Assembly: GCA_029265815.1 (NCBI GenBank)
Contig: JAJUGU010000003.1
Span: 124,001-188,000, forward strand
Origin: Anaerolineaceae bacterium
Lineage (GTDB): Bacteria; Chloroflexota; Anaerolineae; Anaerolineales; Anaerolineaceae
Direction of reading: 5' to 3'
DNA: 64,000 nt
Under the pieces are notes generated by a model. It had not been told where the DNA came from. It searched no databases and was given only the letters and a program-made list of their open reading frames with translations. Made by a program: the position numbers and the translations under genes. Within the stretch, counting starts at the first letter, position 1. Each line of letters opens with the position of its first letter. Shown here piece after piece: positions 35,212 through 43,128 of this stretch.

Positions 35212-36228
35212 TCAGTAGGTCAATGACTTCGGGTCAGCCTTCACCCGTTTGCGGAACACCCAGTACGTCCAAACCTGGTAAGCCAGCACGATGGGCACCA
35301 TGATCGCTGCCACAATCGACATCACCTTCAGTGTGTACGGCGAAGACGACGCGTTATGGATGGTCAGGTTATAGGCAGCGTCAGTGGAAGAGATCATCAC
35401 GTTAGGGAAGAGCGCGATGAAGATCGCGGCCACCGTAAAGACCACCGCCGCGCTGGAAAGGATGAACGCCCACCCCTCTTTCTTTTGACCGCCAAGCACG
35501 CGCGAGAGCACCAGCGCAGCGGCCGCCAGCAACGGCAAGACCAGCGTCAGCGCGCCTTTTTCACTGAAAGCGGAACCGGTGAAGTAGAGCGCAGCAAATA
35601 ATCCCACAGCGAAGATCAACGCTGCCGGAAAGTTCCGTACAGCAGCGTTGTGCGCTTTCACCCGCGGGCCTTCAGTGAGTTTGAGGCTGAGAAAATTGGC
35701 GCCGTGGAAGATGAACACGAACACCACTGCCAGCCCGCCCAGCAGGCTGACGGGGTTGAGCAGGGTGAGGAAGGTGCCGGTGTACTGCATGTCGGCATCG
35801 ATGGGCACCCCTCTCACCAGGTTGGTGAACACCACTCCCAGCAAAAAGGAAGCCACGAAACTGGCCACCGCGATCGCCCAATCCCAGCCGAAGCGCCAGC
35901 CGGGGCTGGAGATTTTGCTGCGAAATTCGAATGCCACGCCACGTACGATCAACGCCAGCAGCAGCAGGAACATGCCCAGGTAAAAACCGCTGAATAGGGT
36001 GGCGTACCAGTGCGGGAAGGCGGCAAAGGTCGCCCCGCCGGCCACGATCAACCAGACCTCGTTGCCGTCCCAGTGAGGTCCGATGGTGTTGATAATGGCG
36101 CGGCGTTCCACATCCTTCTTCCCGATCATGGGCAGAAGCATGCCCACCCCAAAATCGAATCCTTCAAGAAAGAAGAAACCGGCATAAAGCACAGCGATTA
36201 AGACAAACCACAGGGTGTTGAGGTCCAT
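35212..36228 (-). CDS. cydB: Cytochrome bd quinol oxidase subunit II
   Basis: 338-residue polytopic partner subunit of cytochrome bd, with about eight hydrophobic helices. The N-terminal block is LYAGFFFLEGFDFGVGMLLP and the conserved GPHWDGNEVWLIVAGGATFAAFP is intact, as is the FRSKISSPGWRFGWDW stretch. The ATG shares one base with the cydA stop (TAATG). Together with CydA it reduces oxygen with high affinity, drawing electrons from quinol. No CydX-like small subunit is evident downstream before the terminator. Confidence 0.95.
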   Translation of the reverse strand: MDLNTLWFVLIAVLYAGFFFLEGFDFGVGMLLPMIGKKDVERRAIINTIGPHWDGNEVWLIVAGGATFAAFPHWYATLFSGFYLGMFLLLLALIVRGVAFEFRSKISSPGWRFGWDWAIAVASFVASFLLGVVFTNLVRGVPIDADMQYTGTFLTLLNPVSLLGGLAVVFVFIFHGANFLSLKLTEGPRVKAHNAAVRNFPAALIFAVGLFAALYFTGSAFSEKGALTLVLPLLAAAALVLSRVLGGQKKEGWAFILSSAAVVFTVAAIFIALFPNVMISSTDAAYNLTIHNASSSPYTLKVMSIVAAIMVPIVLAYQVWTYWVFRKRVKADPKSLTY

Positions 36229-37622
36229 TATTTGCCTCCCTTCTTGGTTTCTGGCCTGTCACCTTGCATGAGCACCGAGTCTGTATCTGCGGCAGGCAGG
36301 CCGGCTTTGGCAAACTTTAAGAGCAAGAAGAGATCGACCCCCATCAGCACGGCATAGATCAGAACGAAACCGATCAGGCTGATGAGCACAGTGCCAGCCG
36401 TGAGATTGGGGCTGATCGCACTTTGAGTCTGCATCAGACCGTGCACCACCCAGGGCTGGCGGGCGGTTTCGGTCAAAATCCAGCCGGTAGTGTTGGCGAT
36501 GTACGGCAAAACGATCATCCACACCAGCCACCCTGAACGCGCCAACCACTTTTCGGGGTATTTTTTCCAGGTGACAAAGAGTGCGCCGAGAGCCAGCAAT
36601 ACCATCAGCATACCGACAGCCACCATGATACGGAAAGTCCAATAGTCCAGTGCCACGAGGGGAATGTAATCGCCTGGGCCGTACTGCTCTTCGTATTTTG
36701 CCTGCAGATTGTCAATGCCCTCCACTTCGCCGCTGAATTTGAAATAATACAGGAAACTCTGTGCCTTGGGAATTTTAATATCCCAGATGACCTTTTTACC
36801 GGTTTTATCAAAGAAAGCGATCACCGACCAATCTGCCGGGTCTGAGGTCTGGTAATGCGCTTCGGCCGCTGCGGCTGCCATGGGCTGCACCTGGCGCAGG
36901 TAAACCGCCTGGGCATGGCCTGTGCCAACCGCGCTGATGGTGGCAATGAGCCCGATGATGGCTGAAAGGCGGAAAGTCTTCTGGAAGGCTTCTACCTCAT
37001 GTTTGCGCACCAGATGATAAAGGCTGAACCCGAGAACAAAGAACGCGCCGGTGACCAGACCGGAGGTGAAGGTATGCAGAAAGAGGTAAATTGCCCTTGG
37101 GTTGCCCAGCAGCGCGCCAAAGTTGATCATTTGAGCGCGGTCGTTGACGATCTCGAATCCGACCGGGTGCTGCATGAAGCCATTAGCAACCAGGATCCAG
37201 TATGCGCTCAGGTTGCCACCTATGGCCACCAGCCACATGACTGTGGCGTGCAGTTTCTTTGAAATGCGTTCCCACCCGAAAATCCAGACCCCGAGCAGGG
37301 TGGATTCAAGGAAGAACGCCAACAAACCTTCGATCGCCAGTGGGGCGCCGAAGATGTCTCCCACAAAGCGTGAGTAAGAAGACCAGTTCATACCGAACTG
37401 GAATTCCATGACGATGCCGGTCACCACGCCCATGGCATAGTTGATCAGGAACAACTTGCCCCAAAATTTGGTCAGGCGTTTGTAAACCGGGTTGCCGCTG
37501 CGCACGTACAGCGTCTCGAGCACAGCGACGAAAATGCCCAACCCGAGTGTGAGCGGAACGAAGAAAAAATGATAGATCGTGGTGAGCGCGAACTGCCACC
37601 GGGAGAGTGCAACGAGGTCCAT
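36228..37622 (-). CDS. cydA: Cytochrome bd quinol oxidase subunit I
   Basis: 464-residue haem-bearing subunit. The first helix carries the likely b595 axial His (H18 in TTIYHFFFVPLTLG). Further blocks are NYAMGVVTGIVMEFQFGMNW, FFLESTLLGVWIFGW, and the C-terminal TARQPWVVHGLMQT. At 464 residues the quinol-binding Q-loop is of the short type. AAGGAG precedes the start. It follows the UbiA-family gene by 22 bases, so the three genes are probably one transcript. It allows oxygen respiration or oxygen scavenging alongside complex I. Confidence 0.95.
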   Translation of the reverse strand: MDLVALSRWQFALTTIYHFFFVPLTLGLGIFVAVLETLYVRSGNPVYKRLTKFWGKLFLINYAMGVVTGIVMEFQFGMNWSSYSRFVGDIFGAPLAIEGLLAFFLESTLLGVWIFGWERISKKLHATVMWLVAIGGNLSAYWILVANGFMQHPVGFEIVNDRAQMINFGALLGNPRAIYLFLHTFTSGLVTGAFFVLGFSLYHLVRKHEVEAFQKTFRLSAIIGLIATISAVGTGHAQAVYLRQVQPMAAAAAEAHYQTSDPADWSVIAFFDKTGKKVIWDIKIPKAQSFLYYFKFSGEVEGIDNLQAKYEEQYGPGDYIPLVALDYWTFRIMVAVGMLMVLLALGALFVTWKKYPEKWLARSGWLVWMIVLPYIANTTGWILTETARQPWVVHGLMQTQSAISPNLTAGTVLISLIGFVLIYAVLMGVDLFLLLKFAKAGLPAADTDSVLMQGDRPETKKGGK

Positions 37623-37644
37623 AGCAGGCTCCTTGAAAAAAAAC

Positions 37645-38703
37645 TCACCGGGCAGGCCAGAAACCCGGCATAAAAGTACGTACCAGAATATCTAAAACGA
37701 GGGCGATCAACAGCAGGTTGCTGAACAGCCGATTATGATAAAAGGTGAACCCTGAAAACCACGTTGGCCAGTATGCCCAGTCCTTGGGTGGTTCCTGCGG
37801 GCGCGGTTTGGCATGCACCCCTACCGCATAAGCCACACGCTGGCCGGCAAAGAACACGATGAGCATGATAGGAGAAAAGTAACGGGTGATGAATACCATA
37901 TAGAGGATCAGGATATAGATGAGCGAGAGCACCACCATATTCAGAATGCGCGCGGCTTTCTCTCCGATCAGAACTGGCAGCGTGATCACCTTTCGCTTTT
38001 TGTCTTCCTCAAGTTTGTCAATGTGTTTACCCAGGTTAATGCTCACCACACTCAGCCCCCAGGGAATCGCCGCCAGAACCACTTTCCAAATATCGTCAGC
38101 CGTGCCTTTTGAGAGCACGAGGTAAACAGCCGAGATCATGATCGGGCCCCAGATGAGGAAGATGGAAATTTCCCCCAGGGCAATATGTTTCAGCGGCCAG
38201 GTGTAGAGCAGCAGCACAGCTGCGCCGATGAAGAAAAGCACGATGACCGACATCGAAAAATGGGTATAAAAAAGAGCAAAGACTCCCGTGAGCACCGCCA
38301 GGGTTCCACTGACGGCAAACCACCTGAAGTGCTGTTCCTTGCTCCAAAATTTTTGAACCAGGGGGTGAACGCCGTATTGGGTGCGGAAATAATTGTCGGT
38401 GTCGACACCGCGCGAGAAATCGGTGTAATCATTCAGAAAATTGTTTGTTCCGTGTGCGATGAAAAGACCGATGGTCACAATTAACCAGGCGACGATCGAC
38501 ATGCCCCAATTCTCTCTAAAGTATCCGTCGCGGATCGCGAGCAGCCCGCCAATGGCACACGAATATAGCGTAACGATGGTAACTGCGGATCGGGTTGCCA
38601 CCAGCCATTTTGAAACGATATCCAGCCTGTCCCATTCCTCTTTGCTGTCCATCTTTACAAGTTCAGAAAGAGCCTTACGCCACATGGAGAAGTTGATCTT
38701 CAT
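37645..38703 (-). CDS. UbiA-family prenyltransferase, possibly MenA-like
   Basis: 352 residues with eight or nine membrane helices. Both Asp-rich UbiA motifs are present: NDYTDFSRGVDTD near residue 90 and GKHIDKLEEDKKRK near 225. These bind the prenyl diphosphate through magnesium. The family includes MenA (menaquinone), UbiA and other prenylating enzymes. Placement immediately before cydAB favours a quinone-synthesis role, but that is inference. GCGAAAGGAGG precedes the ATG. Confidence 0.8.
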   Translation of the reverse strand: MKINFSMWRKALSELVKMDSKEEWDRLDIVSKWLVATRSAVTIVTLYSCAIGGLLAIRDGYFRENWGMSIVAWLIVTIGLFIAHGTNNFLNDYTDFSRGVDTDNYFRTQYGVHPLVQKFWSKEQHFRWFAVSGTLAVLTGVFALFYTHFSMSVIVLFFIGAAVLLLYTWPLKHIALGEISIFLIWGPIMISAVYLVLSKGTADDIWKVVLAAIPWGLSVVSINLGKHIDKLEEDKKRKVITLPVLIGEKAARILNMVVLSLIYILILYMVFITRYFSPIMLIVFFAGQRVAYAVGVHAKPRPQEPPKDWAYWPTWFSGFTFYHNRLFSNLLLIALVLDILVRTFMPGFWPAR

Positions 38704-38806
38704 GAACTATCCTCCTTTCGCTTGTTAATGGATGTTCAGGATTCTCATTATCTATTTGAAGTTAAATAGATTATATACATGAACCTGAAGCGCAAAACCA
38801 GTGAGT

Positions 38807-40036
38807 TTACTTGCTGGCTGAGGAAAGACCTGGAACAACACAGGTCGGGCGATCAGTCGGGAGTTTGATCTTCCTTGCCACGAAGAAGTTGATGGTTGCA
38901 ATGACTACCCCCACGAGGAAAACATACTGGAAGCCGAAATGGTTCCAGATCACACCTCCCAGCAGAGCGATGCCAATGGAAAAGAAATGATCGATGCTGA
39001 TCGAAGCCGAGAGCGCGGGTTGAATGTCTTCGGGCTGCAGAGCGATCTTCTTCATGTAGGTTGAACGAGCCATGCTGACCGACATCAACACCTGGTCGAG
39101 CAGGTAGCAAACGCAGGTGATGATGAACGCGATGTTTTCCGGGAAGATCGACCTTGAAAAGCCGTATGCAAAACAAACCAGAACCAGCAGCACTGCTTCG
39201 GCGCAGAGGATCATCCTTTCTCCGAATCGGTCGATGGCTCTACCCAGGATGGGTTGGAAAAGGATGCCAATCACACCACCAATGGTCATCAGGGTGGCGA
39301 GGGTTTGAGTGGGTTTGTGGAAGATGGTCACGATCACCCAGGGTGCAAAGGTCATGAAGATCTGCTTTCGTGATCCATATAACACCGCCAGCGCGTAAAA
39401 GCGGGTGTATTCCTTGCGCAGCTGCAGGAACTTTCTGGGTGGAGCAGAAGGAACGCGCTGCATCAAAAACATCATCACCGCAGCAATGGCAAAAATGAGC
39501 GCGGCAATGGTGAAACTGTGCTGATAAGTGAAATGTAGGTATTTGAAACCAATGAAAACAATGAAGCTCCCAACGATCACCGCCAGGTTGCGGATGGCGT
39601 TGAGCTGCCCCAGGCGCCTGCCCGTCCGGCCGTCTGCTGCCAGTTCCATGCCGATCGTCGTGGAGACTGGCATGAAGAGGTGGTTTCCCATGCTGAAGAT
39701 GAACAGAAAAACAACCATAACGGCGTAGCTTGAACTTGAAAAACCGAGCAGGAATATGCCGGCGGCCGCCATCAGCATGGCAAGTGCACCCAGGCGGCGG
39801 CTGCTGAGGAATCCAAACGCGGCCGAAACGAACAGGACGATAAAACCCGGAAACTCACGCGGAAATTCAAGGAAGGAGCGCTGGAAACCGTTGAGAGAAA
39901 AGGTATCGTTGAGAAAATTGTTGAGAGTGGAATCTACCAGGCTGCCCGCCATACCCACTGCAAACGAAGCCAGAATGAACAGGAGAAGTTCACGTGAGAT
40001 GTTGGAAAGGCGTGATTTCAATGACGAGGTCTGCAT
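38807..40036 (-). CDS. Major facilitator superfamily transporter
   Basis: 409 residues and 12 predicted helices, with a central loop (QRVPSAPPRKFLQLRKEY). The motif-A-like loop is seen in the second half as ILGRAIDRFGERMIL. It starts 11 bases after the uridine phosphorylase stop on the same strand, so the two are likely co-transcribed. A role in nucleoside uptake or product export would fit but is not shown by the sequence. Confidence 0.8.
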   Translation of the reverse strand: MQTSSLKSRLSNISRELLLFILASFAVGMAGSLVDSTLNNFLNDTFSLNGFQRSFLEFPREFPGFIVLFVSAAFGFLSSRRLGALAMLMAAAGIFLLGFSSSSYAVMVVFLFIFSMGNHLFMPVSTTIGMELAADGRTGRRLGQLNAIRNLAVIVGSFIVFIGFKYLHFTYQHSFTIAALIFAIAAVMMFLMQRVPSAPPRKFLQLRKEYTRFYALAVLYGSRKQIFMTFAPWVIVTIFHKPTQTLATLMTIGGVIGILFQPILGRAIDRFGERMILCAEAVLLVLVCFAYGFSRSIFPENIAFIITCVCYLLDQVLMSVSMARSTYMKKIALQPEDIQPALSASISIDHFFSIGIALLGGVIWNHFGFQYVFLVGVVIATINFFVARKIKLPTDRPTCVVPGLSSASK

Positions 40037-40047
40037 TGGAGAGGCTT

Positions 40048-40827
40048 CTATTTTTTATCGTTGGTGATCAAAATTTCTAACCCCTCGATGGCTACCTTAA
40101 TGACGCGGTCGGCATCGAACTCCGCCATGTGTTTCTTCGCGTCCTCCTCGGAAATTTCCGAAAGGTCAAACTCATTAATAACGAGCATCACGCCACCGGC
40201 ACGCTTGCGGTAAATGGAAGAAAGGATAAAGATGGCCGCTGATTCCATTTCAGAGCACATGGCACCGCCTGCGATCAACGCGTTCCAGTGTTCTTCGAGT
40301 TGCTGAGCCAGGGGCATGCGCGTGCGTTCCACCTCGCCGTAAAAGGAATCTTTGGATTGTGAAATGCCCGTATGAACTCTGAGCCCCAGTTTTTGCGCGC
40401 CTTCACGTAAGGCATTGACCACTTCGAAATCTGCCACAGCCGGGAATTCAATGGGAAGGTAGTGAGGTGTGGTTCCTTCATCGCGAATGGAACCGGTCAC
40501 CACTACCACGTCACCGGTGTGTATGTAAGGCTGCATCGAACCAGACGATCCCACTCGTATCAGGGTATCCGCGCCATGTTCGATCAATTCTTCAACCGCG
40601 ATGGCTGCCGATGGGCAGCCAATTCCGGTAGATACCACAGAAACCTTCTCACCCAGGAGTGTTCCTGTCCAGGTGACGTATTCGCGGTTCTGGGCTACAA
40701 AATGAGGATTATCGAAGTAACGCGCGATCTTCTCGCAGCGGCCGGGGTCGCCAGGCAGGAGGACGTAACGACCGATATCACCGTCCTTGATATGCAGGTG
40801 AAAAGCCAGCCCTTCTTCGTTTTTCAT
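40048..40827 (-). CDS. udp: Nucleoside phosphorylase, probably uridine phosphorylase
   Basis: 259 residues from ATG 40827, chosen because GAGGTC lies upstream and the family starts here; a frame extension to 40884 is not needed. Phosphate-binding motifs are LLPGDPGRCEKIA and STGIGCPSAAIAVEEL, followed by IRVGSSGSMQP, the nucleoside region SKDSFYGEVE, and the ribose-binding MCSEMESAAIF. It cleaves uridine or a related nucleoside with phosphate for salvage. Purine preference cannot be fully excluded. Confidence 0.88.
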   Translation of the reverse strand: MKNEEGLAFHLHIKDGDIGRYVLLPGDPGRCEKIARYFDNPHFVAQNREYVTWTGTLLGEKVSVVSTGIGCPSAAIAVEELIEHGADTLIRVGSSGSMQPYIHTGDVVVVTGSIRDEGTTPHYLPIEFPAVADFEVVNALREGAQKLGLRVHTGISQSKDSFYGEVERTRMPLAQQLEEHWNALIAGGAMCSEMESAAIFILSSIYRKRAGGVMLVINEFDLSEISEEDAKKHMAEFDADRVIKVAIEGLEILITNDKK

Positions 40828-40860
40828 GTTTGACCTCGGTAGTTCGTTTAGTGGAATAAG

Positions 40861-40869
40861 ATTATAGCA
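40861..40869 (-). promoter_or_regulatory. extended -10 promoter of the nucleoside phosphorylase gene
   Basis: On the minus strand TGCTATAAT, an extended -10 element, would start transcription about 27 bases before ATG 40827. No good -35 is seen, as is normal with extended -10 sites. Confidence 0.5.
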
Positions 40870-41084
40870 AAAAAACAATATCATGCGGATATGCAGGTTC
40901 TTTTATCATAACGAAGCCTGGTTTTTAATTAAGTTAAAACAATCCCCAATTAAAATTGTGGTTAGGTTACCTGGTGATTACTTCACTCATAAAAACATTC
41001 TCTTGAAATGACATCATGTATGTGTTGGTCCTTTCAAACGATTTATGCACCCTGGCTATTTACACGCGCGTATGTAAAAATTCA
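40870..41084. other. intergenic region without a recognised gene
   Basis: Most of the 328-base gap between the nucleoside phosphorylase and ABC ATPase genes. It is AT-rich. Apart from the phosphorylase promoter at one end and the ABC gene terminator at the other, I see no gene, repeat or RNA structure in it. Confidence 0.5.
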
Positions 41085-41110
41085 ACCCTCCTCTGTAAAG
41101 GGAGGAGGGT
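41085..41110 (-). terminator. intrinsic terminator after the ABC ATPase gene
   Basis: ACCCTCCTC / GAGGAGGGT perfect 9-bp stem with an 8-base loop; on the minus strand it is followed by TGAATTTTTA. Confidence 0.75.
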
Positions 41111-41155
41111 ATAAGTAAAAATGCTCTCAAATTTACACAGATCTGAACAGTTTGA

Positions 41156-42052
41156 TCACACCGTCTTGATTCCATAGGTGTCAGCCAGCACCTGCTCAAG
41201 GCTGGGCTGGGTGCTCAGAAGGTCGGTAACATGCTGCTGGCAGGCGATCTTGAGCAGGCGGTCAGGTTCACCCTGCACGATGCAGCGCATTTTATTGTCT
41301 TCGATCGACAGGTTGCGAATATTGGGGATTCCTGCAAAAACTTCTTTGGAAATTGAGTTGGCAAAACGCATTTCAACGATACGCAGCGCGCGTGAACGCA
41401 GCTGAACACCACGTTCGACGGCGATGAGTCTGCCACGGTGCAAAATCGCGACCCGGTCACAGATCCTTTCCATCTCTGCCAGCGAGCGAGAGGTGATGAA
41501 AACCGTGCGGCCCTCCTGACGTGCTTCCATGATCAAACGATAAAATACATCCTGAATGGCGGGTTTCAGTTCGTAAGTTGGCTCATCCAGGATCAGTAGT
41601 TCTGGACGTGGGATAAAAGCCTGCAGCAAGTCGAATACCTGGCGGTCGTGAGTGGAAAGGGTGGCCGCTGGTTGCGAAAGATCCAGATCAAGCTGGCCGG
41701 CTAAATTCTGAATTTCCGTCCACAGCATGCCCCCGGGCTGGTGGCCCTCGTAGCGCAGCAGTTCCGCTACTGTATGGCGGCTGGGTGAGGGATAGTTGCC
41801 GGGATAAAGGCCGATCCTTTCACGGATGGCACGTGAATCCCGCTGGCAGTCCAGTCCAAAAACCTTGAGGTCTCCGCTGCTCGGCCGGAAGTATCCCGCG
41901 AGCATGCTCACGATGGTACTTTTGCCGGCATGATCTGTTCCGAGCAGGCCGAAGATCTCTCCTGGTTCAACCTCAAAAGAGACATTATCAATTCCCTGTC
42001 GGTGACTGTATTTTTTTGAAACGTTTTCTGCTTTGATCACGAAGTAGCGCAT
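41156..42052 (-). CDS. ABC transporter ATP-binding protein with degenerate signature motif
   Basis: 298 residues from ATG 42052, which has GGAGG five bases upstream; the ATG at 42064 lies before that site. Walker A is intact (GTDHAGKST) and Walker B reads LLILDEPT. However the ABC signature LSGGQ is replaced by LSTHDRQ, and the H-loop His is replaced by Arg (FITSRSLAEME). The C-terminal 80 residues resemble the DUF4162-type extension. No permease gene is next to it. It may be a regulatory or inactive ATPase, or hydrolyse ATP only with a partner subunit. Confidence 0.8.
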   Translation of the reverse strand: MRYFVIKAENVSKKYSHRQGIDNVSFEVEPGEIFGLLGTDHAGKSTIVSMLAGYFRPSSGDLKVFGLDCQRDSRAIRERIGLYPGNYPSPSRHTVAELLRYEGHQPGGMLWTEIQNLAGQLDLDLSQPAATLSTHDRQVFDLLQAFIPRPELLILDEPTYELKPAIQDVFYRLIMEARQEGRTVFITSRSLAEMERICDRVAILHRGRLIAVERGVQLRSRALRIVEMRFANSISKEVFAGIPNIRNLSIEDNKMRCIVQGEPDRLLKIACQQHVTDLLSTQPSLEQVLADTYGIKTV

Positions 42053-42137
42053 ACCGGCCTCCATTAAGAATGTTCAATATCCCTTGTTGATCAAAGGGAT
42101 AAATTTTTCACTTGTTACCGTTAGCCGGGAAAAAAAA

Positions 42138-42164
42138 CCGGCTGGTAGCGGAAGTACCAGCCGG
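42138..42164 (-). terminator. strong intrinsic terminator (minus strand)
   Basis: Perfect 10-bp stem CCGGCTGGTA / TACCAGCCGG with a 7-base loop; on the minus strand it is followed directly by eight T residues. It would end transcripts from the small gene at 42202 or from the acetyltransferase gene. Confidence 0.85.
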
Positions 42165-42201
42165 CAGTGTTAACATGCCGAGATGATCAGCGAATCACTG
42201 A

Positions 42202-42390
42202 TCAGACCAGTACTCCCTGGTTGGCGCCTGACCGATATAAAGCAGAGAATCGACAGCAATCATCGATGTCGAGAAACTCGCTTTGAGTGTGAAGCGCCGT
42301 ATTCTTTTCAACGTACCTGGATAGCGTTAAGATTCCTCTGCAACTAAGAGGAGGGACATCGTTGGCACTATCCGTTTCTTCCAACTGCAT
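42202..42390 (-). CDS. possible 62-residue small protein
   Basis: ATG 42390 is preceded by AGAAAGGG with seven bases between, a fair ribosome-binding site. The product is acidic at its N terminus (MQLEETDSANDVPPL), has a single Cys near residue 17 and a Cys-Cys pair near the middle of the second half (FLDIDDCCRFSALYR), and ends in GANQGVLV. No family is recognised. A very strong terminator 37 bases after the stop supports a real transcript end here, but it may also belong to the upstream acetyltransferase gene. Confidence 0.4.
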   Translation of the reverse strand: MQLEETDSANDVPPLSCRGILTLSRYVEKNTALHTQSEFLDIDDCCRFSALYRSGANQGVLV

Positions 42391-42504
42391 TTGAGACCCT
42401 TTCTGCTTAAATTTATTATCCATTAAGCTGACTACGAGTATATCGATTTTAGTAAAGCCTGAGGAGGATGTCAATAGTGAAAACTGCACAGTTTGGTAAT
42501 GTAA

Positions 42505-43014
42505 TTATTCCTTGCGAAGTTGATAACTGATTCCGGTGCCGTCAGCTTTTACTTCAGTAAACCCGCACTTCACCAGGACTTTCTGAGATGGATAATTATC
42601 TGGCCGTACGTCTGTCGCGTTGATGGCTTTGCATTCCGGGTGAGAGAACGCCCAATGGATGAGCGCTTTTACAGCTTCACTCATGTAGCCGCGGCTCTGG
42701 TAGATTGAATTGATGCCGTAACCGATTTCGACCTCGCCGTTTTCATCCGGATTTCCTTTGAACCCCACCATTCCGGCACCAATATGCTCACAATCAATCA
42801 CTACCAGCCAATAAGTGAACCACGGGTGAAGGGAGGCTGAAACCGAACGCATTTTTTCGATCTTCATGCGCACTGCCCGTTCGGCAACTCCTGACATCAG
42901 ATCTTCGACGATTGGGATATTGAGATCGGTTGCCAGCGACTTAATAGATTCCAATCCTGATTCCAGTTGCTGGGGCGTCAGCGGAATCAAGGTCAATCGT
43001 TCGGTCTTGATCAT
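42505..43014 (-). CDS. GNAT family N-acetyltransferase (RimJ-like)
   Basis: 169 residues from ATG 43014, chosen for GGAGGAG directly upstream; a frame extension to 43035 has none. It opens with MIKTERLTLIPLTPQQL, typical of RimJ/RimL-like acetyltransferases. The acetyl-CoA region is EIGYGINSIYQSRGYMSEAVKALIHWAF, with the Q/RxxGxG-type loop altered to QSRGYM. A later NYPSQKVLVKCGFTEV segment is also typical. Its acceptor is unknown. It diverges from the DUF362 gene. Confidence 0.85.
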   Translation of the reverse strand: MIKTERLTLIPLTPQQLESGLESIKSLATDLNIPIVEDLMSGVAERAVRMKIEKMRSVSASLHPWFTYWLVVIDCEHIGAGMVGFKGNPDENGEVEIGYGINSIYQSRGYMSEAVKALIHWAFSHPECKAINATDVRPDNYPSQKVLVKCGFTEVKADGTGISYQLRKE

Positions 43015-43043
43015 TTCTCCTCCCGCTTTATTCAATTAAAAAT

Positions 43044-43072
43044 AGTCTAAATCACACCAAAGCCAAAGTCAA
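43044..43072 (-). promoter_or_regulatory. predicted promoter of the GNAT gene
   Basis: TTGACT (43067-43072) and TAGACT (43044-43049) on the minus strand are 17 bases apart, about 30 bases before ATG 43014. Confidence 0.5.
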
Positions 43073-43090
43073 CCATCTAGAGCAATTTGA

Positions 43091-43096
43091 TATAAT
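43091..43096 (+). promoter_or_regulatory. predicted -10 element of the DUF362 gene
   Basis: A perfect TATAAT lies 33 bases before ATG 43129. The -35 region overlaps that of the divergent GNAT promoter and is weak. Confidence 0.4.
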
Positions 43097-43128
43097 TTTC
43101 TTGTGTTTCATATATAGAGGAGCTGCTA

